Source of the DNA: Saprospirales bacterium
GTDB taxonomy: Bacteria > Bacteroidota > Bacteroidia > Chitinophagales > Saprospiraceae
Direction of reading: 5' to 3'
Length of the DNA: 64,000 bases
NCBI GenBank assembly: GCA_007695035.1
Contig: REEO01000067.1
Span: 85,068 to 149,067 of the forward strand
The first letter of the stretch is position 1, and every line of letters begins with the position of its first letter. Below the pieces are notes generated by a model. That model was not told the origin of the DNA, did not search any database, and was given only the letters and a program-made list of their open reading frames with translations. Made by a program: the position numbers and the translations under genes. This document shows, piece after piece, positions 61,803-64,000 of the stretch.

Positions 61803-64000
61803 ATGGGAAAGCAAACACCGATAACGGTAGATTTTAAATTGCCCGATGGGCAGGAAGTCATCATAGAAACCGGAAAACTGGCCGCATTGGCCCATGGTTC
61901 CGTAGTTGTTAAAATTGGGGATACCATGTTGTTCGCTTCAGTTGTAAGTAACAAAGAGCCCAAGGAGGATGCCGCCTGGTTCCCTCTTTTTGTCGATTAT
62001 CAGGAGAAGTTTGCCTCAGCGGGTAAGATCCCCGGGAACTTTTTCAGAAGAGAAACTCGCCTTTCGGATTATGAGGTGCTTATTAGTCGATTGGTGGACA
62101 GGGCAATACGTCCCCTTTTTCCCAATGGCTACATGAACGAAACCCAGGTTGTCATCAACCTGATCTCTGCCAATGGTGAAACGCTACCTGATGCCTATGC
62201 AGCCCTTGCAGCATCTGCCGCCCTTTCGGTATCCGATATTCCCTGGAATGGCCCTATTTCGGAAGTGCGCGTTGCAAAGATCAACGGTGAGTATGTTGTA
62301 AATCCAGGTAGGACTCAGTTGGAAGAGGCATCTTTGGACCTCATAGTAGCTGCTACTCTTGACAATGTTATGATGGTTGAAGGTGAGGCTGATGAATGTC
62401 AGGAAAGTGAGATTATCGAAGCGATTAAAATCGCCCACGATGCGATTAAAGTTCAGTGTCAGATCCAGCTCGATCTGGCTGAAAAAATTGGAGAGGCTGC
62501 TACTGAAAAGAGAGAACTTGAAGCAGCAGAGACGGATGAAAAACTGTACCGGGAGATAGAGAGTGCCCTGGGTGAGAAAATCTACTCCATTGCTTCTTCC
62601 GGATTGCCAAAGCCCGATAGAAAGGAAGGGTTCGACAATATCTGCAAGGAGTTTATCGAGCAAAAGGAGGAAAAAGAAGGGGAGGAGTATATAGAAGAAT
62701 ACGGCCCGGTGATTGAGGAGTACTATGAGGAAGTTAAGAAAAAGATCATCCGGGATATGGTCCTGGATAAAAGCTTGCGCCTTGACGGCAGGAAGCCCGA
62801 TGAGATTAGAAATATTTGGTGTGAGGTTGACTATTTACCCGCTGCGCATGGCTCGGCCATATTTACCCGCGGCGAGACTCAGTCGCTTACTACCTTAACT
62901 TTGGGAAGCAAGCAGGATTCTAAGTTGGTGGACAATGCCCTGGACCTGCACCACGAAAAATTTATTCTTCACTACAACTTTCCTCCCTATTGTACCGGAG
63001 AGGTCAAGCCCATGAGAGGGCCGGGTAGAAGGGAAGTGGGACACGCCAATTTGGCCGGTCGTTCGGTGAAAAGAATGCTGCCGGAAGAAGTGCCCTACAC
63101 TATCCGAATTGTTTCCGATATCATGGAATCCAACGGGAGTTCCTCAATGGCTACTGTGTGTGCAAGTTCTCTTGCGCTCATGGATGCTGGTATTCAGTTG
63201 AAAAAGCCCATCGCCGGTATAGCTATGGGAATGATAGCAGAGGATGGAAAATATGCGATCCTCTCGGACATCCTGGGCGATGAAGATGCTCTCGGTGATA
63301 TGGACTTCAAGGTGACCGGAACTAAAGATGGAATTTGCGCATGTCAAATGGATATCAAAGTGGATGGTCTAGCTTACGAGGTGCTTGAAAAAGCGCTTCT
63401 CCAGGCAAAAGCCGGTAGGGATCATATTCTGAATGAAATGGATAAAACGCTGTCCAGTGCTCGCGAAGAACTCAAGCCCCACGCACCAAGAGTGGTTGAA
63501 TTGATCATAGATAAAAGCTTTATCGGTGCAGTGATTGGACCAGGTGGCAAGATCATTCAGGAAATCCAGGCCGAAACGGATACTACCATCTCCATTGATG
63601 AGGTAGATGATAAGGGAATCGTCCAAATAATCAGTAACAACCAGGAAGGTCTTGAAGCTGCAAGGGACAGGATCAAATCTATTACGCATGTTCCCGAAGT
63701 GGGCGATGTTTATGAAGCCAAAGTTGCTTCTGTCATGCCGTACGGAGTGTTTGTTGACTTTGCCGGAAAAAGCGGTCTCCTCCACGTCTCTGAAATATCG
63801 CACTCTCGCATTGAAAAGGTCGATGATGTGTTCAGTGTGGGTGACGATGTCAAGGTTAAACTGGTGGGTATCGATCCCAAAACCGGCAAGTACAAATTGT
63901 CCCGGAAAGTGCTGCTGCCCAATCCCCGTGGAGAGGATGGAGACCGCGGAGGAAGAGGAGGTCACGGCACAGGCAACACCACAATTGCCGGACTTTATTT
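61803..64000 (+). CDS. pnp: Polyribonucleotide nucleotidyltransferase (PNPase), truncated by window end
   Basis: At least 732 codons from ATG 61803, open to the end of the window. The first RNase PH domain has KIPGNFFRRETRLSDYE and RLVDRAIRPLFP near residues 75-105. The helical linker is about 210-320 and is unusually rich in E and K (EQKEEKEGEEYIEEYG). The second RNase PH domain has LRLDGRKPDEIR and GSAIFTRGETQSL near 340-360, with phosphate-binding GSSSMATVCASSLALMDAG near 445. A KH domain (FIGAVIGPGGKIIQEI near 575) and an S1 domain (GDVYEAKVASVMPYGVFVDF near 635) follow, then a Gly/Arg-rich tail. It degrades RNA with phosphate. The stop lies beyond the window. Confidence 0.96.
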   Translation, partial: MGKQTPITVDFKLPDGQEVIIETGKLAALAHGSVVVKIGDTMLFASVVSNKEPKEDAAWFPLFVDYQEKFASAGKIPGNFFRRETRLSDYEVLISRLVDRAIRPLFPNGYMNETQVVINLISANGETLPDAYAALAASAALSVSDIPWNGPISEVRVAKINGEYVVNPGRTQLEEASLDLIVAATLDNVMMVEGEADECQESEIIEAIKIAHDAIKVQCQIQLDLAEKIGEAATEKRELEAAETDEKLYREIESALGEKIYSIASSGLPKPDRKEGFDNICKEFIEQKEEKEGEEYIEEYGPVIEEYYEEVKKKIIRDMVLDKSLRLDGRKPDEIRNIWCEVDYLPAAHGSAIFTRGETQSLTTLTLGSKQDSKLVDNALDLHHEKFILHYNFPPYCTGEVKPMRGPGRREVGHANLAGRSVKRMLPEEVPYTIRIVSDIMESNGSSSMATVCASSLALMDAGIQLKKPIAGIAMGMIAEDGKYAILSDILGDEDALGDMDFKVTGTKDGICACQMDIKVDGLAYEVLEKALLQAKAGRDHILNEMDKTLSSAREELKPHAPRVVELIIDKSFIGAVIGPGGKIIQEIQAETDTTISIDEVDDKGIVQIISNNQEGLEAARDRIKSITHVPEVGDVYEAKVASVMPYGVFVDFAGKSGLLHVSEISHSRIEKVDDVFSVGDDVKVKLVGIDPKTGKYKLSRKVLLPNPRGEDGDRGGRGGHGTGNTTIAGLY

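Noticed and set aside
63369..63965. Minus-strand frame of 198 codons opposite pnp
   Set aside because: Antisense to the KH/S1 region of PNPase; shadow.
1..64000. tRNA, rRNA or CRISPR features
   Set aside because: I scanned by eye for T-loop GTTCGA motifs in a clover-leaf context, rRNA blocks and regularly spaced repeats and saw none; a tRNAscan-SE and CRISPR search would settle this.

Overview
The window looks like a chromosomal segment from a marine-type member of the Bacteroidota, most likely Saprospiria-like. Supporting features are: a complete alternative complex III (ActA-F) to cytochrome oxidase cluster in Bacteroidota order; a type IX secretion C-terminal sorting domain on a metalloprotease; a serine protease ending in a dockerin-like domain of the Saprospira type; a C-x-D-P-x-A-x-N-F motif typical of marine Bacteroidota surface proteins; and TAnnTTTG-type -7 promoter elements with few clear Shine-Dalgarno sites. 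The assignment is inference; there is no rRNA in the window. Most genes are core or housekeeping, and I see no prophage, CRISPR array, intact insertion sequence, tRNA or rRNA gene.

Layout. 0.3-9.4 kb: a degenerate THEP1-like NTPase, ComF, an HtrA/DegP protease with a clear terminator, an ECF sigma factor with a TPR-bearing membrane partner, a MITE-like element, an HMCES/YedK protein, a nucleoside phosphorylase, an AT-rich gap with DnaA-box-like sites, and two tandem double-OmpA-domain proteins. 9.7-18.5 kb: a secreted serine protease, a four-gene operon (HlyD-like adaptor, VTC polyphosphate polymerase domain, DUF4956 membrane protein, lipoprotein) that could make and handle polyphosphate at the envelope, a small HTH protein, an M43 metalloprotease and an OmpA coiled-coil lipoprotein. 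19-36 kb: metabolism and translation (pckG, a divergent pyrD, an M28 peptidase coupled to a yeast-type cytosine deaminase, argS, glnS, a CBS protein, hutU, folK, an alanine/Na+ symporter, an RsmF-type methyltransferase, thyA).

37.3-54.1 kb is the respiratory block. actABCDEF (quinol oxidation, cytochrome c reduction) is followed by coxB, coxA, ctaB, two subunit III genes, subunit IV, a cysteine-free Sco-like protein, DUF420 and a small CPMC membrane protein. These together encode a quinol-to-oxygen supercomplex and parts of its assembly pathway. 54.3-58.6 kb is a three-gene periplasmic SurA/parvulin foldase operon on the minus strand. 59-64 kb holds purD, a secreted-type unknown with an apparent 5' frameshift, rpsO with a strong terminator, and pnp, which runs off the window end.

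The least ordinary items are the polyphosphate locus, the cysteine-free Sco-like protein where a copper chaperone is expected, the extra heme domain fused to ActA, the fungal-type cytosine deaminase, the DHODH with altered catalytic residues, the MITE-like element with a 6-bp target duplication, and the DnaA-box/AT-rich intergenic region.
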